NCBI RefSeq assembly: GCF_963259705.1
Contig: NC_081840.1
Location: forward strand, 6,071,062 to 6,135,061
Direction of reading: 5' to 3'
DNA length: 64,000 bases
Source of the DNA: Myotis daubentonii
Taxonomy: Eukaryota; Chordata; Mammalia; Chiroptera; Vespertilionidae
Shown: positions 44,681-55,235 of the stretch, piece by piece
Layout of the letters: the number at the start of each line of letters is the position of its first letter
Position numbering within the stretch: the stretch's first letter is position 1
Made by a program: the position numbers and the translations under genes
Notes under the pieces: model-generated
The model's database searches: none
What the model saw: the letters and a program-made list of their open reading frames with translations, nothing else
What the model was told of the DNA's origin: nothing

Positions 44681-44759
<79 letters not shown>
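44680..44759. repeat. (GT)n(AT)n microsatellite, left half
   Basis: About nine GT units then about thirty AT units directly before the Helitron. The (GT)n at 46423 is probably the other half of the same locus, split by the insertion. Confidence 0.95.
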
Positions 44760-44762
<3 letters not shown>

Positions 44763-44809
44763 TATCTAATAAAAGAGAAACATGGTAATTGGCATATGAC
44801 TGCTACCCT

Positions 44810-44866
44810 GCCCATTGGCTAATCAGCAAGATATGCAAATTAACTGCCAGCCAAGATGGCGGCCGG
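44810..44866 (+). promoter_or_regulatory. CCAAT / octamer / YY1-like cluster in the Helitron 5' end
   Basis: Within 50 bases lie an inverted CCAAT box (ATTGGCT, 44814-44820), a perfect POU octamer (ATGCAAAT, 44833-44840) and a YY1-type site (CCAAGATGGCGGC, 44851-44863). The cluster is kept, with small changes, in the other large Helitrons (for example 31152-31200, and in antisense at 8310-8370, 40405-40460 and 41700-41760). Whether it drives transcription is unknown. Confidence 0.45.
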
Positions 44867-45389
44867 CAGCCAGGCAGCTTGAAACTAACATGAGCCTTGC
44901 TTCCTTCAGTGATGGAGGAAACCAACGTTCCCCGCCTGCCTTGCCAGCCTCTGAGCCTGCAGTTTAAGAAACATTGTAACAAATATAGAAGCTAAACAAA
45001 ACCCCAGAAACCTGCTTTCAGCGAGCCGGGATCTCAGAGCTGGAGTTATACATTGTTTCAATTATAGAACTGAAACAAACAAGATACCTGCTTTCAGGAG
45101 CGGAGGCCTAAGAGCTGGAGCCTCAGAGCTAAAGCTGGCCCAGAATAAAAAAGAAAAAGAAAAAAAGGAGCGGTTGGGAGCTTCCGTCACCTGCCAGCCT
45201 GAAAACAGCCATCATCCCCTCACCCAGGCTGGCCAGGCACCCCAGTGGGGACCCCCACCCTGAACCAGGACACCCTTCAGGGCAAACCAGCCAGCCCCAC
45301 CCATGCACCAGGCCTCTATCCTATATAGTAAAAGGGTAATATGCCTCCCAGCATCGGGATCAGTGGAGCCAAGAGGCCTCCCGGCACCG

Positions 45390-46240
45390 GGATCAGCGTG
45401 ACAGGGGGGAGCTCCCCAACCCCCTGATCGCCCTGCGGCTCTGTGTGTGACACGGGGCGGGGCCACAACCTCCTTATCTGCCCTGCTCAGTTCGTGAGAG
45501 GGGAAGGCGCCCCAACCTCCTGATCAGCCCTGCTCTGTGCCTGATACGGGGGAGCTCCCCAACCCCCTGATCGCCCTGCGGCTCTGTGTGTGACAGGGTG
45601 CAGCGCCCCAACCCCCCCCCCCCACGGGCCCTGCTCTGTGTGTGACAGGGTAGAGCCATAACCTCCCCATCGGCCCTGCCCTGAGTGTGACAGTGGTGGT
45701 GCCCTAACCCCCTGATCGGCCCTGCTCTGTGGGTGATAGAGGGCGGCGCCCCAGCCCCCTAATCTGCCCTGCTTTGTGTGTGACAGGTGGCGGTGCCCCA
45801 ACTCCCCTATCGGCCCTACTCTGTGAGTGACAGGGGGTAGCTCCCCAATCCCCTGATGGGTTCTGCTCTGTGTGTGACAGGGGGGAGCTCCCCAACCCCC
45901 TGATGGGCCCTGCTCTTTGCATGACAGGGGGGAGCTCCCCAACCCCCTGATCGACCCTGCTCTGTGCGTGACAGGGTATGGAGCCCCAACCCCCCTGATG
46001 GGCCCTGTTCTGTGTGTGACAGGGGGCAGCACCCCAACCCCCTGATTGGCCCTGCTCTCTGCATGACAGGGGGTGGTGCTGCAACCTCCCCATCGACCCT
46101 GCCTTGAGTGTGACAGGGGGCGGTGCCCCAACCCCACAATTGGCCCTACCCTGAGCGTGACTGAGGGTGGCATCGCAACCTCCCAATCCGCCCTGCTCTG
46201 TGCATGACAGGGGGTGGTGCCCCAACTCCCCAATCGCCCT
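45390..46240. repeat. internal minisatellite of the Helitron
   Basis: About sixteen diverged 45-60-base units of the CCCCCTGATCGGCCCTGCTC type. Produces long chance frames on the minus strand. Confidence 0.85.
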
Positions 46241-46418
46241 GCTCTGAGCCCGACCTGGGGCTGCACCTAGGGATTGGGCCTGCCCTCTGCCACCCGGGAG
46301 CAGGCCTAAGCCAGCAGGGCATTATCTCCCGAGGGGTCCCAGACTGCGAGAGGGCGCAGGCCGGGCTGAGGCACCCCTCCTTCCCCCACGAGTGCACAAA
46401 TTTTTGTGCACCGGGCCT

Positions 46419-46422
<4 letters not shown>

Positions 46423-46468
<46 letters not shown>
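46423..46468. repeat. (GT)n microsatellite, right half
   Basis: About 23 GT units then GTATACATAT. Probably the continuation of the microsatellite at 44680-44759. Confidence 0.93.
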
Positions 46469-46469
<1 letters not shown>

Positions 46470-46470
<1 letters not shown>

Positions 46471-47480
46471 CATATCTTCAAGCTCCAAGTTTCTCTCCTC
46501 AGCCGTGTCCAGTCTACTAAAAAGCCCATCAGAGGCCGTCTTCATCTGCTATGGTGTTTGATCTCCAGCATTTCTCATTGGTCCTGTCTCAGGATTGCTA
46601 TCTCCCCGCTTGCGATTCCCATCTGCTCTTGCATGCTGTCTATGTCGTCCATGAAAGCCTCAGCCTATTGATCACGGCCGTTTTACATTCCTGGTCCGAT
46701 AATGCCAACATCCCTGCCGTAGCCGAGTCTGGTTCTGATGTTTACGTCGTCTCTTCAAACTGTGTTATTTGCCTTTTAGTATTCCTTGCCATTTTTTCTC
46801 GGTCGCCGGCATGAGGAACTGCTGTCAGCAGGCCGTCAGTGCTGTGGCAGGGAGGTCCCTGGCGGGGAGGGGTCCTATGGCCCCACGAGAAGGTCTCAGT
46901 CTTCCCGTGAGCCTGTGCCTGTTGAACTTCACAATGTCTCTCGGTCCTTCCCCCTTAAGTGGGCCAGGATGGTGAGGTGGGCATTTCCCTTTGCCCTGGG
47001 CAGTTAGGTGCTGGTTAACTAGCTTCCCCTGAGAGCAGGACTTGCTGGGAAGAACAGAATGTATTTCAAGATGGCCCTTTTCCCTCCACCCCGGAAGCAC
47101 TGGGTGGGGTTGAGGGATTTTACTCCAATATTCACCTGTCAGGAATAGACTGAACCCTGCAGATAAGCCCCTCGGGGGTGTGAGAGCCTCTGGGACTGCC
47201 TGCGCCCCTGGGGCTTTAACTCTCAGACCCGTCCACTCCCAGCCACCAGCAATTCGTCAGTTACAGGTCAGGTTTCCGGGCAGGTCTCCGCTCCTGTGAA
47301 GTGCGGTTCTCTCTATGCGCCTGTCAGTGCTGTCAGTGTCTCCAATTTTGAGGGGGGCGGTGTGCACAGCGACCTTACTTTCCTCGTGGATCTGAGCAGA
47401 GTTATTGATTTTTCCGCGTGCTCTGTTTCTTACTAGTTGTTAGAACTAAGTGGCAACTTCCAAGTGTCAGGTTGGAGATT
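46470..47480 (-). repeat. L1 5'-side region (5' UTR/ORF1), antisense
   Basis: GGTGTTTGATCTCCAGCATT, TGCTCTTGCATGCTGTCTAT, GTCTGGTTCTGATGTTTACG and TTTGCCTTTTAGTATTCCTT are the antisense 5'-side text of older L1 elements. The right boundary is gradual. No coding capacity remains. Confidence 0.65.
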
Positions 47481-48060
47481 TGAAGGCTGGGGCTCGCTCT
47501 TCAATAGCTCACCTGGCCGCTGGGTGGAGGATGGGGTGGCCAAGTGTCGGTGGGCCAAGTGGTGAGGGGCAGTAGTCAGGGGTTTACCTGTGTAGGCCTC
47601 ACCCGTGTGGCTCCATGGCACTTTGCCCGGCTCTGCCATGTTCCTGGAATTCTCTGGGGGCTCCAGGGACCTTCATTGCCGCCCCCCTTCCCACTGGCTT
47701 CCAGCTTCCTCTTCCCATCAGGTGGGAAGTTCCCCGTCTCCGTGGTTACCACCCCTCCCAAAGCCACAATCCTCCCAAAGGGCAGAAGGGGCAGGTCAGA
47801 GAGGAAGGAGGGGGGAAAGGCATCAGGAGACGTTTCAGAAATGATGGTCTTCTCACAATGGCGTCAGCCCCTGAAGGCAGAACCTGGGTGTCCCTGACGT
47901 CCCCAGGCCTCGGGCAGAGCCAGCAGGGTGCACCTCAGCAAGCACCTCTGGGTGCCGGCGCAGCATCCGCCCCCCAAGGGCGCTGCCTGGACTTCGCCAA
48001 CATGCAGAGCGCAAACGGAAAGGCTCCCTCCCCTTCTGAGCTCGAGCCTGGTCACCCTCC
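47481..48060. other. unique GC-rich sequence
   Basis: No repeat family or supported exon; overlapping chance frames only. Confidence 0.4.
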
Positions 48061-48068
48061 TTCTAGAC

Positions 48069-48773
48069 CAGTGGTGCCCAACGCGGGCACGGCCCGCAGG
48101 GGGGCAATTTGATTTTTAAGGGGGGCAATTTGAGAATGAGTTTTTAACTGAATTTTTTGCATTTCTTATGGTTCTAGGGGCCGCATATACAGCCTATGAA
48201 TATATATTGTGACAGATTTATGCGTTACAGTCTCTATTATATGTCTTGAAACTTTATTTGCTATTTTTTCGTACCACTTCATGTTATTATTATTTTTTAA
48301 CAATTTCTTAGTGATTTCTTCCTCATACTTCAACTGTCCTTTCGTTCTTTTATTTTTCTCTTTCATGGAAGAGAAAGCTCCTTGGAAGCTTGTTTAGACC
48401 AAGTCAGTGGCCTTTTAGGGTTCCTCCACGTCAGTGATGGCGAACCTTTTGAGCTCGGCGTGTCAGCATTTTGAAAAACCCTAACTTAACTCTGGTGCCG
48501 TGTCACATATAGAAATTTTTTGATATTTGCAACCGTAGTAAAACAAAGGCTTATATTTTTGATATTTATTTTATATATTTAAATGCCATTTAACAAAGAA
48601 AAATCAACCAAAAAAATGAGTTCGGGTGTCAGAAGTGTCATAGGTTCGCCATCACTGCTCTACGTGAATAGAAGTTCACTTTTTAAAGAATAAGAATTAT
48701 ATGTCACTGGGGGGCATCGGGATTGTAGAGATGCTTAGGTGGGGCGTGGCCAAAGAAAGGTTGGGAACCACTG
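48069..48773. mobile_element. hAT-type element with another hAT MITE nested in it
   Basis: The left end CAGTGGTGCCCAACGCGGG and the complement of the right end CAGTGGTTCCCAACCTTTC form the inverted repeats. Both flanks read TCTAGA (48062-48067 and 48775-48780), consistent with an imperfect 8-base duplication. Inside are GGGGGGCAATTTGA repeats at the left and the nested element at 48432-48657. It lacks a transposase frame. Confidence 0.75.
48432..48657. mobile_element. nested hAT MITE
   Basis: A 226-base element with inverted ends CAGTGATGGCGAACCTTTTG and (complement) CAGTGATGGCGAACCTATGA. The 8-base duplication CTCCACGT (48424-48431) / CTCTACGT (48658-48665) has one mismatch. No coding capacity. 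It is younger than the element it sits in. Confidence 0.88.
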
Positions 48774-48780
48774 GTCTAGA

Positions 48781-49960
48781 AGGTTCTTCCCCCTAGAGCC
48801 TGTAGGGGCTTCCCCGGTAAGAAGCCGGGTGTGGACTTACCCACTCGTGCGCCTTCTCCGGCGCTCAGCCCAGTGGCATCGGTGCCCGCGTGATGACCGT
48901 CTCTGTCTCATCCCTGTCTGCGCTCAGTGTCAGCAGGACTCTGGTCCCACGTAGGCACGCAGCCAACTTCTGTTGATGAACGGAATGAATGTTAAGCAAA
49001 CGGTAACGTCAGAGCATGGCTCACGCCGGACTGTGGACTGCGGGGAGGACCCCAAGGTGGCCGCCTGCCCGGCCCTGGGGCTCCCCCCGTTCACCACCTG
49101 CTGCCGTGAGGACTCGGGAGCAGGTGGGCGCCTGGCTGAGGGCGCTGGCCAGCTTCGCCCCAGACGGGAGCCACTGATGGGTGAGGAGGAGATGCGATCC
49201 AGCAGGCAGGAGGGAGCAGGCGCGGAGGGCCTCGAGGAGGGGACCCGGCCACGCTGGCGGGGGAAGTTGTCAGACCCGTGTCGTGTCGGTGTGGTGTCTG
49301 CAGCAGCAGCGCCCGCAAGGCTGTGGCCACACGCTGACTCGCTGATTCGTGAGGATGAGTGCGGCACTGGGCTGGAGGCAGCACAGGGAGCCTTTCTAGG
49401 GGAGTCACTCCGGGAAGTGGGGGCCTGGAGCCTCGTCCGTGGGTGTCCCTGGGGTACAGAGTGGACCGTGCAGCCGAGCCCACCAGTCCAGGGCGAGGGA
49501 GCTGGCGTCGCTGGCCGAGGCTGACCCGCGGGACCGCGCTGAGCTGGGTGGGCTCTGATGGCGGAGGAGCTGCAGGTGCAGGGCCCCAGGTGCGGGCAGT
49601 TGGGATGTTAGGTCAGGTGCTCGGACGGCGAGGCCCCGGGGATGTGGGAGGGGCGGCGGCAGCACCGGCCGCTCCCCACCTGAGAGTAGAGGGCTCCCAC
49701 TCCCTGGCAGGGCCCGGGTACCCCCTGGTCCCTCAGCAGTGGGGGGGCGGTCAGATGCACCTGGAAGAAGGGCCTTGGGCAGCCCTCTGACCTGCCTGCA
49801 TCCCGGAGGCCGGCCGACCCCGGGGAGGGGTGTGGGCCGCCCGTGAGAGAACCCGGGGGAGCTGCGGTCAGGACACCTGCGTGACCTCCAAGTCAGACCA
49901 GGTAGGTGTGGTCGTCCCCCTGAGGGCCAGGGGGGTGAGCAGTCCCCTCAAATGAGCTCC
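48781..49960. other. unique GC-rich sequence
   Basis: CpG- and GC-rich single-copy sequence with overlapping open frames on both strands and no recognised domain. Confidence 0.4.
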
Positions 49961-49968
49961 ATCTAGCT

Positions 49969-50180
49969 CAGCGGTTCTCAACCTGTGGGTCGCAACCCCT
50001 TTGGTGGTCGAACGACCCTTTCACAGGGGTCGCCTAAGACCATCCTGCCTATCAGATATTTACATGACGATTCATAACAGTAGGAACATGACAGTTATGA
50101 AGTAGCCACGAAAATAACTTTATGGTTGGGTCACAACATGAGGAACTGTATGTAAAGGGCCAGAAGGTTGAGCACCACTG
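49969..50180. mobile_element. SPIN-like hAT MITE
   Basis: Starts CAGCGGTTCTCAACCTGTGG and continues with GTCGCAACCCCTTTGG, GGTCGAACGACCC and TTTCACAGGGGTCGCCTAAG, the head of SPIN-type hAT MITEs. The right end reads GGTTGAGCACCACTG. The 8-base flanks ATCTAGCT / ATCTAGAA share six bases. It is 212 bases long, with no transposase. SPIN elements are known for horizontal spread among tetrapods, including vespertilionid bats. Family identity is recalled, not searched. Confidence 0.8.
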
Positions 50181-50189
50181 ATCTAGAAC

Positions 50190-51220
50190 CTCAGAAAGTG
50201 CCCTTCACACACTGGACATAGGGTCTCGGTTTGAGGGTCATGCAGATGTGATGAGGGGACACTGAGGCCATCCTGGAGCACAGGGGCCCTAAATCCAGCG
50301 GCTGGTGTCCCAAAGAGAAGGGGCTCCCAGCGGCGGGAAGGTATCTCCCCAGACCCGCAGAGGGAGCGGCCTCGGGACACCTGGACCCGGCCTCCGGGCC
50401 TGAACGGTTGTGAGAGATGAAGTCCCTGTTGTTTTAAGCCTCCCCATTGTGGTCACCTGTGATGGCAGCCACAGGGCGCTAACCGGTCCCCAAGGCGCCT
50501 CCTCGTCCTTAGCCCCAGGCAGGCCAGGGCACAGACACCCCCTGCTCCCGGACCCCACGCCAACGGCGATGAGAACAGTGTGCAGAACGCATCAACGTTA
50601 CCCTCCATTTTAGGAAAACAAAGCATAGCATTTCCAGGGCGCCCGAGATTAGGGGGAGGGGAGGCCGCCACAGGTGGGGGCCCGTGTCAGGCCCCGGAGG
50701 GGAGGCATGCCCACCTGGCCCGCCCCGGCGGTGTCCCTGGGTCCCGGGTCGGCGTCACCCCTGACCTCGGGGGCAGCGCAGAGCCCCAATCCGCGTGCGA
50801 GTGCCACCGTGCCAGCCGCCCCACATTAATATTTGATGATGTTGGATCGCTTTCTTCTGAGACAGAGGAAAAGAGGCCACTCCGCGCGGGTAATAAGATA
50901 CGCGGGGCTGTGCGGCGAGCTCTCGGCTGTCCAGGCCTGAGGAGGTCGACGCTGCCGTGAATAATTCATCCGCCTGCAATGATTTCTCCAGCTCTGCTCC
51001 CTGTTGACCCGAGAGAGCTTGGCTCCCCATCCCTGGCAGTCCAGCCAAGCTCTCGGTCACTCCTGGTCACGCCAACTTGAGTGTGCGGGGCACACGCTCC
51101 CCTTTGCCGGGTGATCTAGGTCTTGGGCCTCAGTTTCCCCAGCTTCCCCAGCAGAGGAGCTATATTCCCTTCCCCTGGCCCTGGCCCCTGGCCCCTGGCC
51201 CCCTACAGGGGGTGCAGAGA
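50190..51220. other. unique GC-rich sequence with an AT-richer block
   Basis: No gene recognised. The block 50820-50990 (CATTAATATTTGATGATGTT ... GTGAATAATTCATCC) is AT-richer than its surroundings and could be a conserved non-coding element. Confidence 0.35.
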
Positions 51221-51227
51221 GGCCGGG

Positions 51228-51415
51228 CAGTATGGCATGGGACCTGGAGTGTGAACCACCCATATGCTGTGTGACCCGGAGCAAATGTCTTGACCTCTCT
51301 GGGCCTTGGTCTTGTTCTGCAATATGGAGTCGGGAGCAGTTCCTGCCTGGCCTCACTCCCTGGGTGTTATTTCTGCTACTGTGATTAAACATCTCTGAGT
51401 ATCTTCCCAGTCCAG
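51228..51415 (+). repeat. MIR SINE
   Basis: GCTGTGTGACCCGGAGCAAA, then GACCTCTCTGGGCCTTGG and CTACTGTGATTAAACATCTC follow the MIR layout. Confidence 0.75.
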
Positions 51416-51839
51416 GGCACAGGTCAGCTGTCCTCCATCTTTTCAACCTTAGCTGGGCCAGATGCTGTGGTCCTCCTGGAGGGGCCAGTATCCCAGTGGG
51501 GGCGGTGCGGGGCAGAGGCCCGAGCAGGGCACAGAGGTCTGCACTGTGAGCGGAGGGCGAGCACCCGAGGAACCAGGGAACCGTGCCTGGGAGGGTCTGA
51601 GAGGCTTTCTGGGAAGGCAACGGAGATCCTGGCAGCAGGAATAAAACAGGCAGCAGGTGATAAGGATAATGACAACGACGATGATACAAGAAAGGGGTGC
51701 AACGCCATATTAAATAGAGAGGAAAACTGCCCTGCGCCCCCTCCGCTCCTCCCTGTACCCCCTCCGTTTCTCCCTGAGCCCCCTCCATTCCTCCGTTCCC
51801 CCAGAGGTAACCTTTTCATGCCTTTGATAAAAACCCTCC

Positions 51840-52360
51840 AGGGCATCTACTGACTTCAAATAACATCCCGCCAGCCCGCAGGGTCACACACCTCTGCCCC
51901 TGCCTCTGCTCAGACCTCCCGCCACTTCCTCCTCTTGTCTTGCACCGCCTGGTCCTCTTTCTATTGCACAAAAATGCCAAACCGATGCTCACCCAGGGTC
52001 TTTGCAGCGGCCACTTCTGCACCTGGAGTGACCTCTCCCTGCCCCCACCTCTCCTGGAGCTTCTGTCTCAGAACAAACATCCTCTGCTCGCAGAGGCCTC
52101 CCCCGCCCCCCAACACCCCCAGCGGGCACTCCCCTCTCCCAGCCAAGGCCCTGGTCCTCCTCTGAGTGTGAAACCAGCCTTTGAACCCGCCTCCCAGCAC
52201 TGACTGCTCTGCTGGGCCCTCGTGCATCTGCACCTGGGCCGGGGAGTGTCTGTCTGCCCCGAGGGTGTGAGCTCCCTGGGGCAGAGACCATGGCTCATTT
52301 TTTGTTGTTGTTGTTGTTGTTTATTGGCTGCTCTGGGGGTGCACGCTGACCTGTGGCAGC
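51840..52360 (+). repeat. probable L2 LINE 3' part
   Basis: GACCTCCCGCCACTTCCTCC, GGAGTGACCTCTCCCTGCCC and GTGAGCTCCCTGGGGCAGAG appear in L2 order. A (TTG)n run at 52302-52322 interrupts it. Diverged. Confidence 0.5.
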
Positions 52361-52404
52361 CTCTCAACAAGGACTAGTGCACCAGTGTGAGCGACGAGAC
52401 TCCA

Positions 52405-52960
52405 GTCAGGGGACAGAACTCACATAGTACTTTGAACAAGCAGCGTTTACTAGAAAGATTGATGCTAACCGGGGCTTGGAGTAGGGAGAGGCTGGGTGGT
52501 AAGAAATGAAGAGAACTTTCAAGATACAGGATAGGAGATGAGGGAGCAGCCACTCCCCTAGGAGCATCCAAGGAAGACTCCCTCCCCCCGCCCCTGGCCC
52601 AGGGTGGAGGGCCAGACCTCCTCCGAGAGGGCATGGCTGGGGCCAGTGAATGTGGCTGCAAGGCTGCAGCAGCGGAACGTTAGGGTGGCGGAGGAGGCTT
52701 TGACGGAGAGATGTCTTGCTGGAGGCCATGGGCTGCACAACCACAGAGAAAGCCAAGGGAAGCTGCTGACCACGGGGTGCTGCTGGCCACCGCTCTGTAG
52801 GAGCTGGACCGAGGAGAAGCCACAGGGCAAGGAGCCTGGTGCTCTCCAGCCCATGCACCAAACCAGGAAGGAAGCGGGCAATGACGGGCACATGTGCAGC
52901 TGAGGGACAGTCAGCTGGTAACCGGCACATTCCACCCCTCTGGGGCTCAGCTCCCAGCTG
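52405..52960. repeat. unassigned interspersed repeat, copy 1
   Basis: Shares a block with 55645-55730 (GGTAAGAA.TGA.GAGAAC ... GAGCAGCCACT.CCC) in the same orientation. I do not recognise the family. Frames on the minus strand are chance. Confidence 0.35.
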
Positions 52961-53246
52961 CACACTTCAGCTCCGATTTAATAGTAGCACGGCGTTATCT
53001 TTCCACCTAACAAGATCCAGCCATATATCTCACAAGCAACAAAGCTCCGTACCCGCTCCCTGGAAATCAGGGTACATGTGGCGCCAACAGTCCTCGCGGC
53101 GGTCGCTGACGGTGTGAACTGCTCCTCAAACTCAGAGCAGCCCCCGGAGAATTGTCTTACCTGCCAGCTACACTATAAAGCCAACGTCCACCAACTTGTA
53201 TCTAAAATAAAAATGGGAAGGGGAGAGAAGGAGAAAACAGCTCACA

Positions 53247-53431
53247 TACACAATGGGGCCTTGACCTATGAGTTTAATTCGTTCTGAGACCGAGCTCATT
53301 AAGGAGCTCGTTAAGGAGCTAGTTAACTCAAATTACTCTATCAACTCAATGCAAAAAATCCGCAGAGAGACAGCTGGTATCTCAAAAAACTCGTTAGTCG
53401 GGACACTCGTAAGTCAAGGCCCCACTGTGTA
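53247..53431. mobile_element. TA-flanked mariner/Tc-type MITE
   Basis: A 185-base element between TA dinucleotides. The left end is CACAATGGGGCCTTGACCTA; the complement of the right end is CACAGTGGGGCCTTGACTTA. Both go on into (T)GAGT. The interior has direct copies of GAGCTCGTTAAGGAGCT. No coding capacity. Confidence 0.82.
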
Positions 53432-53439
53432 AACAAGCA

Positions 53440-54370
53440 CACAAACATAACAGATGCAAACAGGCTGAGCTACTGCAGAACACGGTCTGTCATTCCGTCC
53501 TGGGCCGTAACTGACCTCCGTGGCTTCCTTCTCCAGCTCGCTGCCCTGCTCCCCGGCCCTCAGCCAGGACCCCCGCTGGTCTTGAACCCGTGGGGTGACT
53601 CCAACTTGCCTTCCTGAAGGCTCTGAGTCTTCAATCGCCCTTCAGTTCTTTGGTTGGTATAGTTTTCCATCAGCCATTATTACTGGGCATGAACAGACCA
53701 AGGGTGCCTTAGCGAACCCTCTGGACTCCAGCTCTAGTGCTGCTTGTCCCCACTGGGTCCCAGCAGCCCAATTCCCCCTGCAACCAGGACCCGTCACTCC
53801 AGCCGGCGGAGTCATTTTTTTTCAGGTCGGTTCAGGGGTTTCTGTGTGGCCCGGTGGTAATCTCCCCTCCCAGTGAAACCTGGCATGCTCATGCCCGGCC
53901 TCCAAGTCAGAGCGGCCACAGAGGTGGCCCAGAGCAGGTGCTCTGTGCTCCAGTGGGAGTCTAGATTCCCCGGGAAGGGAGAGCTCTGGGCCTCCTCGGA
54001 GAACACCATCGAGGGCTGGGGGCGCAGGTTTCACGCTGGACCCAGCCTCCCCAGGCCCCCTCGTCAGCCTTGGCACTCCCACTCCCCCCCATGCCCGGGC
54101 GCCCTGGCCGCCCCCCCAACTGTGGGGCAGCTGCCAGACTGCTTCCGGCTGGTGGTGAGCAGGCTCCAGGGCTGGTCCCAGTGACCCGGCTGATGACGCT
54201 CACACCTTCATGTAATTCCTGGCCTCGGGTGTAGGACGCACCAATGGCATTCTCCCCGCCAGCAGCATAGGACAAAGCCAACGGGATGGCACTTCTGTGA
54301 TTGGGTTACATAAGACCGGGACTTCTGTCTCGCTCGCAGACTCTGTTGCCGCCTTAGCGTGAGGCTTTGA
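53440..54370. other. unique GC-rich sequence
   Basis: No gene recognised. Chance frames only. Confidence 0.35.
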
Positions 54371-54379
54371 TAAAGTGAC

Positions 54380-54720
54380 TGTTCAGGAGGGCCATGAGCT
54401 CAGCCTCCAGCCCCCAGCCAGCAGCCGGCGAGTCCCTGAGGCCCTCGGACCCACAGCCTCCAGGGAACTGACTTCCGCCAGCGGCCACGTGAGCTCTGGA
54501 GCGGGCTCTTCCCCGTCCGCCTCCCATGGGACCCCAGGGCTGGCCGGCACCTCGACGTTGCCTGTGAGAACACGTGAAGCAGCGGACCCAGCCGAACCAC
54601 GTCCAGAAGACCAACCCATTGAAACTGAAATAATAAAAAGGTGTTACTTTGAGTCTAAATTTGTGATAATTGGTTCTATAATGAACACAGCCTTACACAA
54701 GCTAAGACATGAAATCCAGA
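54380..54720 (+). repeat. possible MLT1-type LTR end
   Basis: CGGACCCAGCCGAACCACGT and AAATAATAAAAAGGTGTTAC resemble the 3' end of mammalian MLT1 LTRs. Strongly diverged; weak assignment. Confidence 0.3.
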
Positions 54721-55139
54721 ATCTCTAGTGAGTGCAGCTCTGCCCATCAGATTGGGTCTGATCTAATGCCACCTCCCTCCCTCCCGGTCTGACACCCCGC
54801 AGCCGCCCCCACACGGGCCTGGGTGTCTGCCTGGCCGTTCTTTTGGCCGATAGACTTCCCATGGTCAGAGTGTGCACCTGGCCACCTGGCTTGTCGGGGG
54901 GCGGCAGGGAGGGGCTGGGCTGGGTCTCGAGGAGAACGGGCACCCCTTCCGGGGCCCCAGGGGAGTGTGCACAGGGCTTGAGGCAGACTCTTCAGGCACA
55001 AGAAGGAGAGCGGCCCCGTCTGGGAGGCTCAGCGCGATGTGGGGGCTCAAGGTTGACCGTCTGGGGGGGGGTCCCATTCCAAGTCTCAGGATCCTCGTCT
55101 TTGCCGATCGATGCCTTTAACGTGCTCCTGAGAAGCGCG

Positions 55140-55235
55140 TGGAGATTGTGAATTCAATTGTTGTATTATGGCGACCCGCATAATTAAATCTGGTATTTGA
55201 TTTTCAGCAATATCAGCCTTGCAGCGAAAAGAAAT
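55140..55235. promoter_or_regulatory. candidate conserved non-coding element
   Basis: AT-rich island in GC-rich flanks: GTGAATTCAATTGTTGTATT, CATAATTAAATCTGGTATTT and GATTTTCAGCAATATCAGCC. Homeodomain-type TAATTA is present. No repeat recognised; inference only. Confidence 0.3.

Larger units (their letters stand above)
44760..46422 (+). mobile_element. chimeric HeliBat-type Helitron, inserted in a microsatellite
   Basis: Begins TCCTATCTAATAAAAGAG after A44759 and ends in GTGCACAAATTTTTGTGCAC, CGGGCCTCTAG before T46423. The 5' part carries ATTGGCT (44814), ATGCAAAT (44833) and CCAAGATGGCGGC (44851). The fossil junction CTCTA/TCCTATATAG is at 45318-45319, and the tandem repeat at about 45390-46240. 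At 1,663 bases it is the longest copy without a nested insertion. No transposase gene. Confidence 0.93.

Noticed and set aside
45487..46266. A 259-codon minus-strand open frame
   Set aside because: Same Helitron minisatellite; no homology to any protein family known to me.
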